Assembly: GCA_965226825.1 (NCBI GenBank)
Contig: CBDDED010000003.1
Span: 992,001-1,056,000 of the forward strand
DNA: 64,000 nucleotides
DNA from: Io17-Chloro-G2 sp965226825
Lineage (GTDB): Bacteria > Chloroflexota > Dehalococcoidia > Lucifugimonadales > UBA3495
Direction: 5' to 3'
Position numbers and translations under genes: made by a program. The notes under the pieces are model-generated. The model saw nothing but the letters and a program-made list of their open reading frames with translations, was not told where the DNA came from and did not search any database. Shown piece after piece: positions 1 to 7,735 of this stretch. The stretch's first letter is position 1; each line of letters opens with the position of its first letter.

Positions 1-2771
1 AACCCTTCCCGGCGGCGGCGTAGCCAGACCATGTACTCCACGGGATCATCAGGGGCGTCCCGGTCGTCCACCACCTGTCGGCCTTCGTCTATAGCCTCGG
101 CGGTGGAAGCGCTCATGTCCAGCAGGAAAACCACTGCCACGTCGCGCTTCGCCCGGTTCCGCTGCCAGTAGATTTTTTCGTCCGGCGTCACACCCATCCG
201 CAGGTCGGCCCATGCCTCCAGCGCGGCGTTCAAATCGAGGTCCTCGCCGTCATTCAACCGGTAAATCTTGCGCCAGCTTTCCGGCATGATCAGCTCGAAC
301 TGGCGCTTGATGTGGGCGGACAGGGACACGTAGTTTTTCAAGGCATCGTTGTAGAAGCCCGAGTCCCCCTCCTCCACCGTTTTCTCTTTGACGATGCACC
401 ATCTGGGTTTGTAGTCTCCGGCCCGGAAGTCCCACTCATCGTAGGCGAAGGTCAGGGGTTCTCTAGCCTCTAGTTCGCCGCCTTGTTCGCCGTCATGAAG
501 GAGGGGTCCATACCCTTCGCCCGGTTGGGAGTTTGGCGGCGGCGTCCCAAGCTCTTTCATCAGGTTTTGAGCATACATCGCCATGCTGTTGTTGATATCG
601 CCTTGTTCCGCGTCCAACTCCAGCTCGGGATTGTCCTGAAGCAGTTGTTCCAGCATTTCCTGGGACATGGGTTGCCCTTCCGAGTCGTCATCGGACTCGT
701 TTTGCATCCGGGCAATCAGTTGGACCATCTCGGGCTTGAACTCGCCCCGGTAGTCCACCGGCTCCGGCGATTCATAGGGGTCGCCTTCCTCGCTCTCCCC
801 CGCCTCGCCCTGGCCGGAACTTAGCTGGTCCAGTAGCTGCTCGTATTCGTCTTCGTCGAAATCGCCGGGTTCTTCCAGGTTCTCGTCCTCCCACTCCTCC
901 TCGGGCTTGGTCTCGTTCTCAATGCGGGAGATGATTTCGTAGGCCCGCAGCGTGGCTTCAGAGGTGTCCTCCACGGAGGCAGTGGAAACCCGGAGTTCGT
1001 GCAGAATGCGGGCCAACATCACCGCGGCGTCTTTATAGTCCGTGGGAACGGGCAGGTCGGTGAACTGCTCCAGGCTCATGTGGACCAACAGTTCCACCAG
1101 GGCTTGCTGCATGGCCATTTCTTGAATCGGGGGCCGGCTGGCCAGCGATTCATCCTGCACCCGTTTGGCCGACTGGCGAATGCCCGGGTATTCCACCTTG
1201 ATGCGGTAGTCCAGGCGGCAGTCTTCCAGCACCGTAAAAATGTCAAATGCCAGCCGCCGGTTCCTGAACAGTTGGAAAAACCGCCCCACGTCCGTGTAAG
1301 CCCGGTCGGTGTAGGCCGGATGGGAGTAACCCTCGGGCGCTTCCGGCTCCTCCACCGGTACCGTCAACTCGGGCATTCCGTTGCTTGCCCTTCGCTCCTG
1401 TATTTCCGCCAGCCTGGCCTTTTCCTCCAACTCCGATTCAAAACGCCGGTCGGTAAAAAGACCTGAAGGGGTCTCAAAATTGTAGGCGAAGCTGCCGAAT
1501 TCCAGGTGGCCTATCTGGTGGGTAGACACCACCTTGAACCACGCAAAGTTATCTTTTTTGTCGGGGTAATGGTCCACCACCGGCGGCAGGAAAACCTTGG
1601 AGCCGTCGGTGGAGGCGGTGTCTTCATCCACCCAGCCGATGTTTTTGTCCACCAACTCCTTAGTGTCCATCACGTCGATGCCCGCGCCGGACAGCGCCCG
1701 GCAGTAGAGGCCGATGATCCCCTTCACTTTGTCCAGTTCCAGGCTTGAAGACAGGGTCTCCAACATGGCCTCGGAAGTGTTGGACTCTATCTTGAAAAAG
1801 GCGATCCCGCTTTCCGGGTTGTCCCGCAGCAGGCCTACTCCATGTTGGAACCAGGCGTCCAGTTGGCTGACGGTTATCCGGTCCAGGACGCTGCTGAGAC
1901 TCTTCAGGAATGCGGGAACGGCCTCGGGCGAAACGGCCAGCAGGCTTTCACACAGGTCCAGGATGTAACCCTGGGAACCCTGGGGAACCCGGCTGAGCGC
2001 CTGGGTGCCGTCGGCCAGGAACCGGGAGGTGTCTCGCAACCCTACCTTGGCCAACCGTTCGCCAAGTTTCAGGAAACGCCCGGTTTGACCTTCTTCAACT
2101 TGCTGCAGGGCCTTGGGCACCATCTCCAGGCAGCTTTTTACCTCGCGCCAGCTCCCTTCGATTAACGCGCGGGACATGGACAGGAAGGGCTCACGCTCCC
2201 GACCCATTCCGGGCAGCACGTCGCGCCCCAGGACCAGGCATTCGGCGGCAACGTCGTAAGACTTGTAGGAAAGAGCTTCGATGAGGGATGCGAAAACCTC
2301 GACATCCCAGAATGGCAAATTGCGTACCAGGTCCGGGCTGACCTCAAAGAACTTGGCAGCCAGGGTGCTGGATTTCCAGGTCCCCTTGTATAAGCTGCGG
2401 CCCAGGCCGGCCCATCTGGGTATGTACTGGGGGCGCAGGTTGGGCACTATGGCGGAGCTGGCCCGGAAGAAAGCCACCGCCAGAGTCGGCGAATCTTGAG
2501 CCAGGTAGGTCCCGCAACGGGCCCATTGCATGAAAGATGGGAAGGAAAGGAAGCGGGCCACTTCCGGCCCCACGCGATAGTATTCCACCGCCGATTCCCA
2601 GGACCGCACGGTTTGGGTGGCGATGGCCAGACCTTCTTTAGCCCACAGCGACAGTTCCTCTTCTCCGAAGGTGGGTTCGACCAGCGCAACCGCCTCCCGA
2701 TAGGATTCCCCCACTGCGGCGGGTAGCTTTGCTAGTTCTAGCTCTATTTCGGACCGAGGACCTGTACTCAA
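1..2771 (-). CDS. NorD/CbbO-like VWA-domain protein, C-terminus cut by window edge
   Basis: The minus frame is open from a TTG at 2771 to the window edge, about 923 residues. The TTG sits 6 nt after a strong Shine-Dalgarno (TAAGGAGG) that overlaps the stop codon of the upstream Nudix gene. The N-terminal ~450 residues are helical with no recognised domain. A segment near residue 440 reads STHQIGHLEFG. A very acidic Glu/Asp/Gln-rich stretch follows, then a VWA domain with a MIDAS motif DMSAST near residue 883. This architecture matches NorD/CbbO proteins, which work with a NorQ/CbbQ AAA+ ATPase to remodel or activate metalloenzymes, and such an ATPase lies two genes upstream. The client enzyme is not visible. 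The VWA domain is incomplete because the window ends about 40 residues after the MIDAS. The family call is fairly sure, the function is not. Confidence 0.8.
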   Translation of the reverse strand, partial: MSTGPRSEIELELAKLPAAVGESYREAVALVEPTFGEEELSLWAKEGLAIATQTVRSWESAVEYYRVGPEVARFLSFPSFMQWARCGTYLAQDSPTLAVAFFRASSAIVPNLRPQYIPRWAGLGRSLYKGTWKSSTLAAKFFEVSPDLVRNLPFWDVEVFASLIEALSYKSYDVAAECLVLGRDVLPGMGREREPFLSMSRALIEGSWREVKSCLEMVPKALQQVEEGQTGRFLKLGERLAKVGLRDTSRFLADGTQALSRVPQGSQGYILDLCESLLAVSPEAVPAFLKSLSSVLDRITVSQLDAWFQHGVGLLRDNPESGIAFFKIESNTSEAMLETLSSSLELDKVKGIIGLYCRALSGAGIDVMDTKELVDKNIGWVDEDTASTDGSKVFLPPVVDHYPDKKDNFAWFKVVSTHQIGHLEFGSFAYNFETPSGLFTDRRFESELEEKARLAEIQERRASNGMPELTVPVEEPEAPEGYSHPAYTDRAYTDVGRFFQLFRNRRLAFDIFTVLEDCRLDYRIKVEYPGIRQSAKRVQDESLASRPPIQEMAMQQALVELLVHMSLEQFTDLPVPTDYKDAAVMLARILHELRVSTASVEDTSEATLRAYEIISRIENETKPEEEWEDENLEEPGDFDEDEYEQLLDQLSSGQGEAGESEEGDPYESPEPVDYRGEFKPEMVQLIARMQNESDDDSEGQPMSQEMLEQLLQDNPELELDAEQGDINNSMAMYAQNLMKELGTPPPNSQPGEGYGPLLHDGEQGGELEAREPLTFAYDEWDFRAGDYKPRWCIVKEKTVEEGDSGFYNDALKNYVSLSAHIKRQFELIMPESWRKIYRLNDGEDLDLNAALEAWADLRMGVTPDEKIYWQRNRAKRDVAVVFLLDMSASTAEAIDEGRQVVDDRDAPDDPVEYMVWLRRRREG

Positions 2772-2782
2772 CGCCCGCCTCC

Positions 2783-3361
2783 TTATGCCGCCGTGTCGTC
2801 TTGCAACAAACACAGGAACTGTTGAAGAATCCTTGCGGTTGCGCCGTAGACCAAATGGCCATTGTACGCGTACGAGTAGGCGCTTACCTCCCGGCCATCT
2901 TCCATGCGGGTTTCCACCCGCACGCTAGCCGGATCGAGAAGCACACTCAGGGGAACTTCCAGCACTTCCGCTATTTCAATCTCGCTAGGTTTGAACTCGT
3001 AGGGGTAATCGATGGTCCCTGCGTAGACCTGGATTCTGAACCCACTCCGGGTGGTCATGTCGTCAAGTTGACCCAGGACCGTCACGTCGGAACGCTTGAT
3101 TCCCATTTCCTCTTCGGTTTCCCGCAACGCGGTTTCGAGGAAATCCCGGTCCTCGGGGTCTTTGGCTCCACCGGGAAAAGATATTTCCCCTTTGTGGTAT
3201 TCCACATCCTCGGACCGTTTGTTGAGAAGGATGCAGTACTCGCCGTCCTTGGGGTACAGGAGAAGCATAACCGCGGCGGGAGTCAAAGAAGCGTCGGCCA
3301 CCTCTATCCGTTCCCGGATGGCCAACGCTTTTTGCACCAAATCAGCAGGGGACAAGCCCAT
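2783..3361 (-). CDS. Nudix hydrolase, CoA pyrophosphatase type
   Basis: This 192-residue protein probably hydrolyses coenzyme A or acyl-CoA to 3',5'-ADP and phosphopantetheine. It contains the UPF0035/NudL-type segment with LLNKRS, then FPGGAKDPEDRD, running into the Nudix box end ALRETEEEMGI, which supplies the metal-binding glutamates. I chose the ATG at 3361; a TTG codon directly upstream at 3364 is also possible. It follows the AAA+ ATPase by 14 nt, and its stop codon overlaps the ribosome binding site of the VWA gene, so translation of the two is probably linked. The operon also contains coaE, the last step of CoA synthesis, so CoA synthesis and CoA breakdown flank the ATPase. Other Nudix substrates cannot be excluded. 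Confidence 0.85.
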   Translation of the reverse strand: MGLSPADLVQKALAIRERIEVADASLTPAAVMLLLYPKDGEYCILLNKRSEDVEYHKGEISFPGGAKDPEDRDFLETALRETEEEMGIKRSDVTVLGQLDDMTTRSGFRIQVYAGTIDYPYEFKPSEIEIAEVLEVPLSVLLDPASVRVETRMEDGREVSAYSYAYNGHLVYGATARILQQFLCLLQDDTAA

Positions 3362-3375
3362 CAAATCTGGAAACT

Positions 3376-4272
3376 CTACTCGAATATTGAGGAAACCACC
3401 TCTTCAAGGCTCCGTTGGAGTTCCTCTTCGTCGCTCAGTGTCCATACGATAGCGACCTGGCACGCCCGGCGGGCGCCGATGCCTTCAGTCATCAACCGTC
3501 CGGCGTAGATCAAAAGCCGGGTGCTGGCCCCTTCTTGAAGGCCATGCTCCTGGAGGTTTCTGATCTTCTCTCCCAACTTCGCCAGAGCAACCGCCTGCTC
3601 TTGGTTGCATCCGCTTTCCCGGGCCACAATTTCCGCTTCGATATCGGCCGGGGGATAGTTGAACTCAATGGAGATAAACCGCTGCCTGGTGCTGTGTTTA
3701 AGGTCCTTCAATGCACTCTGGTATCCGGGGTTGTAGGAAATGCAAAGCAGGAACCGGTCGTCGGCCTCAATGATGGAACCCGTCTTTTCCACGGGGAGAA
3801 TCCTGCGGTGGTCGGTGAGGGGGTGGATCAACACCGTGGTGTCCTTCCGGGCTTCGACCACCTCGTCCAGGTACAGAATCGCACCGTTTTTCACCGCCCT
3901 GGTCATCGGACCGTCAATCCAGCGGGTCCCATCGGCATCCAGCAAATAACGGCCGACAAGGTCGCTGGCGGTCAGGTCTTCATGGCAGGCAATGGTTACC
4001 AGGGGGACCCGGACCTCGCCTTCCTGGAGCTCCTGAGCCTGGCCTCCTTCCCTCAACACGTCCATGGGGCGCCCCAATTTCCAGGCCATATATTCGACGA
4101 ACCGCGTCTTGCCACAGCCGGTCGGCCCTTTCAGAAGGACCGGAATGTGCTGGCGATACGCGGCGGTAAACAGTTCCAACTCGTCCCCTATAGAACGATA
4201 GTATGGCTCCTGCCGTACCAGGAATTCTTCAATGGCGTACTCTTTAAATTGGGGCTCTGCCGCTTCTACCAT
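3376..4272 (-). CDS. MoxR/NorQ/CbbQ-type AAA+ ATPase
   Basis: This 298-residue AAA+ ATPase has Walker A GPTGCGKT at residues 49-56 and Walker B ILYLDE at 132-137. It also has a sensor-like segment with SYNPGY and a C-terminal lid helix region. The size and the N-terminal EEFLVRQEPYYRSIGDE segment match NorQ/CbbQ/GvpN proteins rather than larger MoxR members. These ATPases act with VWA partners such as NorD or CbbO to insert cofactors or reactivate enzymes, and a matching VWA protein is two genes downstream. The ATG overlaps the coaE stop codon (TAATG), so the two genes are translationally coupled. No nor, cbb or gas-vesicle gene is present, so the target is unknown. Confidence 0.88.
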   Translation of the reverse strand: MVEAAEPQFKEYAIEEFLVRQEPYYRSIGDELELFTAAYRQHIPVLLKGPTGCGKTRFVEYMAWKLGRPMDVLREGGQAQELQEGEVRVPLVTIACHEDLTASDLVGRYLLDADGTRWIDGPMTRAVKNGAILYLDEVVEARKDTTVLIHPLTDHRRILPVEKTGSIIEADDRFLLCISYNPGYQSALKDLKHSTRQRFISIEFNYPPADIEAEIVARESGCNQEQAVALAKLGEKIRNLQEHGLQEGASTRLLIYAGRLMTEGIGARRACQVAIVWTLSDEEELQRSLEEVVSSIFE

Positions 4273-4883
4273 TATATTTGTTCTACCCTTCCTTTGATTC
4301 TAGATTCCCATAGGGAGTCCACAACCTGCTCCAAGGCAGCTAGGTCTCCCCCATTGTCCACTACAACGTCGGCTCGCTCCAGCCGCTCCCGAATGTCCAT
4401 CTGGGACTTGATGCGCCGGTTGACCTCGGCCTCATCCATGCCATTGCGGGCGTAGAGGCGTTTCATCACCAAGTCCAGCGGGGAGTCCACCACCCAGACC
4501 TCATCGACCAGGGTTTCCCAACCCGCTTCAAACATTAGGGCTGCTTCTACGACCACCACCGATGCGCCGACGGCGCGGAACTGCTCGATTCTGTCCGACA
4601 CCATACCGGCCATCCGGGGATGCATTATAGCGTTGAGCTTGGCCAATTGCTCCGGGTCCGAGAATACCAACGCTCCCAGCTTCTTCCGGTCTATTGCCCC
4701 GTCGGCCTCCAGGATTTCCTCTCCAAAGGCCCGGACCACCTCGTTCCAGATCTCGGAATTAGGAGTGTAGGCGTCGTGGCCCACGTGGTCGGCGTTGATG
4801 ATTTTTGCCCCCAACTGTTCCAACCTGCCGGTAACGGCGGACTTCCCAGTCCCTATACTGCCGGTAAGCCCTATCACCAGCAT
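4272..4883 (-). CDS. coaE: dephospho-CoA kinase
   Basis: This 203-residue protein catalyses the last step of coenzyme A synthesis, ATP-dependent phosphorylation of dephospho-CoA, in the cytoplasm. The P-loop GLTGSIGTGKS lies at residues 5-15. The family segments INADHVGHDAY, ADGAIDRKKLGALVFSD and HPRMAGMVSDRI follow, as does the lid region with RLYARNGMDEAEVNRRIKSQ. Length is normal for the family. The ATG start is clear. It is the first gene of a minus-strand cluster that continues with the AAA+ ATPase, a CoA-type Nudix hydrolase and the VWA protein. Confidence 0.95.
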   Translation of the reverse strand: MLVIGLTGSIGTGKSAVTGRLEQLGAKIINADHVGHDAYTPNSEIWNEVVRAFGEEILEADGAIDRKKLGALVFSDPEQLAKLNAIMHPRMAGMVSDRIEQFRAVGASVVVVEAALMFEAGWETLVDEVWVVDSPLDLVMKRLYARNGMDEAEVNRRIKSQMDIRERLERADVVVDNGGDLAALEQVVDSLWESRIKGRVEQI

Positions 4884-5078
4884 AACAGTCCGGGCTCAAC
4901 CTCCGATTTCAAGCTGGAAACGTAAGAAAAACCGCCCAATGCCTTCGAGTTCCGGTAACCCTCTCCGGCGTGCGACGGCGCCATTTTACCAATCGTACCC
5001 GCGGTGGTCAACAATTGCGTACTCAGGTGCGGAAGTTGCTATCAACCGGAAGACGCTCCCGCGGCTCCCAGTGCCGGA

Positions 5079-5147
5079 GCGCACCCCAATTGGGGTAAAC
5101 TGCCCTAAGCCCGGGGCGCGCCCTAGTTGGTGCGAACTGCCCTAAGC
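5079..5147. repeat. imperfect 37-bp tandem duplication at the rimI stop codon
   Basis: Two similar units start at 5079 and 5116. Both begin GCGC, carry a C-rich half and end in AACTGCCCTAAGC, which is identical in both copies. The second copy contains the stop codon of the acetyltransferase gene. It looks like a slippage duplication of the gene end. The rest of the 4884-5141 gap shows no gene or terminator. Confidence 0.6.
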
Positions 5148-5825
5148 GTTGATCTGAATCTCGCCCCAACGGGAGCGGAACGTATCCTGCAAACCCTGGA
5201 ACATGGCGTGGTACTCTTCGGTATCGATCGGGGACGTGGTCATAATCACCGCATCTTCCCTGTTGTCGGAGTAGTACCCCTTGCGGGTGCCCACGTTTTT
5301 GAAGTCGTATTTTTCGTAGAGCCTTTGGGCCGTAAAGTTTGAGACCCTGGCCTCCAGGGTCATCACCTTGGAACCGTACTCCTGGGCCGCCCGCACCGAC
5401 CCGATGAGCAAAAGCTCACCGATTCCCCGGCCGCGGAGCGGTTCCCTGACGGCGATTTCGGTAATGTGGGCTTCTTCGCCCTGGAACCACACGCTCACGT
5501 AGCCCGCGATCAATTCAACCTGGGGAGGGTCGTCGGACGACTTTCCAATCAACCCGTGCACGCCCTTGGTCACCCTTTCCAGCAGTGGCAGAACGGGTTT
5601 CGCGTCACCCAGAAAAGGCTCAGGGTCTACTGCTTCAGGGGATGGGCACGCCACCAGGTAACAGGCGTAGCGATTGTTCAGCTCGCGCTTGAATGGGGTG
5701 CTCATCCAGAGAGGCGAGAAGGCTTCCTTCTCTATTTCAATGACCTGATTGATGTCCTGGGGCTGTAGCCGCCTGAGGCACACATCCATGCGATAGCACT
5801 CAATCTGCGTCTGAGTTGGGGGCAT
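5142..5825 (-). CDS. GNAT acetyltransferase, RimI-like
   Basis: This 227-residue GNAT-fold protein resembles RimI, which N-terminally acetylates ribosomal protein S18 and related targets from acetyl-CoA. The N-terminal strand with RRLQPQDINQVIEIEKEAF, the core with HITEIAVREPLRGRGIG (acetyl-CoA pyrophosphate loop RGRGIG at residues 131-136) and the C-terminal YEKYDFKNVGTRKGYY, with its typical tyrosines, are present. An insertion of about 40 residues (60-103) makes it longer than a standard RimI of about 150 residues, and it has a C-terminal extension. An internal ATG at 5789 would remove 12 residues and fits the family start better; neither start has a good ribosome binding site. The substrate is inferred only from similarity. 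Confidence 0.8.
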   Translation of the reverse strand: MPPTQTQIECYRMDVCLRRLQPQDINQVIEIEKEAFSPLWMSTPFKRELNNRYACYLVACPSPEAVDPEPFLGDAKPVLPLLERVTKGVHGLIGKSSDDPPQVELIAGYVSVWFQGEEAHITEIAVREPLRGRGIGELLLIGSVRAAQEYGSKVMTLEARVSNFTAQRLYEKYDFKNVGTRKGYYSDNREDAVIMTTSPIDTEEYHAMFQGLQDTFRSRWGEIQINA

Positions 5826-5940
5826 CTTAACATAGGGCCCCAGGCTTTCCCAAGACCAATCCCCAGGGGAATTCGCAAAGAGTTGGCCCGGGTTACAATC
5901 TCCGGCCCTCTCTGTTCCTCTTTCTGTTTACCTTCGCCCG

Positions 5941-7239
5941 CTACTTCCGCCTGCTACCCCCGACGGCATCGGCTTCCTCGTCGGTCAGCACGCGTACCCG
6001 GCCGTAGACCCCGTCATAGCCTGGGACCACCGAGACCCCTCCGTTGCGAGCGCGGATAATCAACCGGGCCAGCGGCTCCCCACAGGCTATGGTTAGCTCC
6101 TCAAGGGTTGCCTTGGTCAACGCCCGGATCTCTCCGCCTACCTGTGGCACTATTCGCAGGTATTCCGCCTGCACCTTCTTACTGCTCTCGCCTACACCCA
6201 TACACTGGGCCATTATCCCCTGAAGAGGCGTCAGCCTGAAGAAGGGCGGTCGGTTGGCTGCGCCGTAAACCGTTGCAGCCCGTTCAGATACCGGGTTGCC
6301 CGCCGAACCCAGCGCGGTGTCGGTCCCGCCGGACAACTCCAACAGCCGGTGCAAGACCCCCAGAGTCAACTGGCGCCCGCACTGAGGGCACCGGCCTGAT
6401 GACCCCAGGGTTTCTTTCGGGCCCAGGCTGACGCCGCATTTGCGATGCCCGCTGTAGTGGTACTTCCCCTCTTCAGCGTAAAATTCCACGGTGTAAGCAA
6501 TCCGCTGGTTTTCCAACGCCTCGGCCAAACCGGAGTAGCTCATTTCGCCCTCGAACGCCGTGGCCTCCCGGCCCAGCCTGGCTGCCGAGTGTGCGTCAGA
6601 GAAGGAAACAATGCTCTTGCCCGCCATTTCCGGGACTTGCCAGTTCATGGCCGGGTCGCTGGAAAGACCCGTCTCAATGGCATGGATGTGCGGGTACATG
6701 TCCTGGAAACATTCCTCCAAAGAATCGTACCCCGTTTTCGAACCCAACACCCCGTACCAGGGTGTCCAAACGTGTGCGGGTATGAAAAAGCATTGGTCAT
6801 TGCAGTCCAATACCAGGGAAACCAGGTCCCTGGCCGATATTTTCAGGGTAGGCCGGCCGTCGGAATCTAGCCTGCCTAGTGGAGCCAAACGCTTGTTGAT
6901 CGTATCGACGGTTTCAAAGTCCGGGGCGAACATGAGCAAGTGCAGCCTTTTGGCCTGGCTCCCCTGCCGGTACACGCAACTGACCTCGGTTCCAAGCACA
7001 AAATGAACACCGTTCGATTGATAAAGTCCTCCCTTTGATCCGGAAATGGTCGATCCGGGAATTGCCGGGGTCAAACCCCGGCGTAACTCCTCCAACCATG
7101 CGGGATGCGTGAAATCGGCGGAAGCCAAAAGGTTGATCCCCTTTAACTTGGCCCAGGTCGTCAGGCTATCCAGGGAAAGATTTTTGCTGGTGGAATATGC
7201 GTAGCGGGAATGGACGTGGAGGTCGGCAATATAGGACAT
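5941..7239 (-). CDS. PHP-domain endonuclease Q-like DNA repair protein
   Basis: The 432-residue protein begins MSYIADLHVHSRYAYSTS, the first metal-binding motif of the PHP phosphoesterase domain. It continues with further PHP motifs (SADFTHP, FIPAHVWTPW, SFSDAHS). A four-cysteine zinc element follows (KCG... then CPQCG), as in endonuclease Q. EndoQ of archaea and some bacteria nicks DNA 5' of deaminated bases and abasic sites. The C-terminal ~90 residues hold a helix-hairpin-helix-like region (EIRALTKATLEELTIACG). A GTG at 7254 could add five residues, but the ATG at 7239 is the natural start of the PHP motif. The gene is divergent from groES across a 137-nt spacer. Confidence 0.8.
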   Translation of the reverse strand: MSYIADLHVHSRYAYSTSKNLSLDSLTTWAKLKGINLLASADFTHPAWLEELRRGLTPAIPGSTISGSKGGLYQSNGVHFVLGTEVSCVYRQGSQAKRLHLLMFAPDFETVDTINKRLAPLGRLDSDGRPTLKISARDLVSLVLDCNDQCFFIPAHVWTPWYGVLGSKTGYDSLEECFQDMYPHIHAIETGLSSDPAMNWQVPEMAGKSIVSFSDAHSAARLGREATAFEGEMSYSGLAEALENQRIAYTVEFYAEEGKYHYSGHRKCGVSLGPKETLGSSGRCPQCGRQLTLGVLHRLLELSGGTDTALGSAGNPVSERAATVYGAANRPPFFRLTPLQGIMAQCMGVGESSKKVQAEYLRIVPQVGGEIRALTKATLEELTIACGEPLARLIIRARNGGVSVVPGYDGVYGRVRVLTDEEADAVGGSRRK

Positions 7240-7328
7240 GGGCCAGTCTAGCACGGAGCGGCTGCACCGGCCTGCCTACGAAGAAAAACCCGGGGGAAAT
7301 CCTTCGCCGAAATTTTGAAACCGGCAGC

Positions 7329-7357
7329 TTGACCGGCGTTGGTCATGGTCTTATTCT
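7329..7357 (+). promoter_or_regulatory. sigma-70-like promoter ahead of groES
   Basis: TTGACC (7329-7334), a 17-nt spacer and TATTCT (7352-7357) match the housekeeping promoter pattern. Transcription would start near 7364, leaving only a short leader before the GGAGG ribosome binding site at 7365-7369. No CIRCE inverted repeat is seen in this spacer, so HrcA control is not supported. Confidence 0.45.
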
Positions 7358-7376
7358 GTAATCTGGAGGCTGAAAT

Positions 7377-7688
7377 ATGACTACAAGCGTAAACACAGTT
7401 ACTCAAATTCATCCGATGGGAGACCGAGTGGTAATAAGGCCCATCGATGAGCCGGGGATCAGCGCCGGGGGGATCATCCTGCCCGACACGGCGAAAGAGC
7501 GCCCGCAAGAGGGAGAGGTGTTGGCCGCCGGCCCGGGAAGGGTCCTGAACAGCGGAAAGCGCGTCGAAATGGAGCTAAAGCCGGGGGACAAGGTCATCTA
7601 CTCCAAATACGCCGGGACAGAAGTCTCGGTTGAAGATGAAGAGTTGTTGATAATGAACTCCGGGGACATTCTGGCCAAGATTTCCTGA
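7377..7688 (+). CDS. groES: co-chaperonin GroES
   Basis: This 103-residue GroES subunit forms the heptameric lid of the chaperonin. The segment HPMGDRVVIRPIDEPGISAGGIILPDTAKERPQ contains the mobile loop (ISAGGIILPD), and the protein ends with the typical GDKVIYSKYAGTEV and LLIMNSGDILAKI. A GGAGG ribosome binding site lies 7 nt before the ATG. The N-terminus is about ten residues longer than usual. groEL follows 47 nt downstream in the same operon. Confidence 0.97.
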   Translation: MTTSVNTVTQIHPMGDRVVIRPIDEPGISAGGIILPDTAKERPQEGEVLAAGPGRVLNSGKRVEMELKPGDKVIYSKYAGTEVSVEDEELLIMNSGDILAKIS

Positions 7689-7735
7689 TTGAATTCAAAC
7701 CGGAACATTTAAGAACCCCAGGAGGATGAGAGAGA

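Noticed and set aside
3415..4455. A 346-codon plus-strand open frame
   Set aside because: It is antisense to the AAA+ ATPase and coaE, whose Walker motifs are clear; high GC produces such shadows.
7240..7376. CIRCE operator (HrcA) upstream of groES
   Set aside because: No TTAGCACTC-type inverted repeat is present in the spacer.
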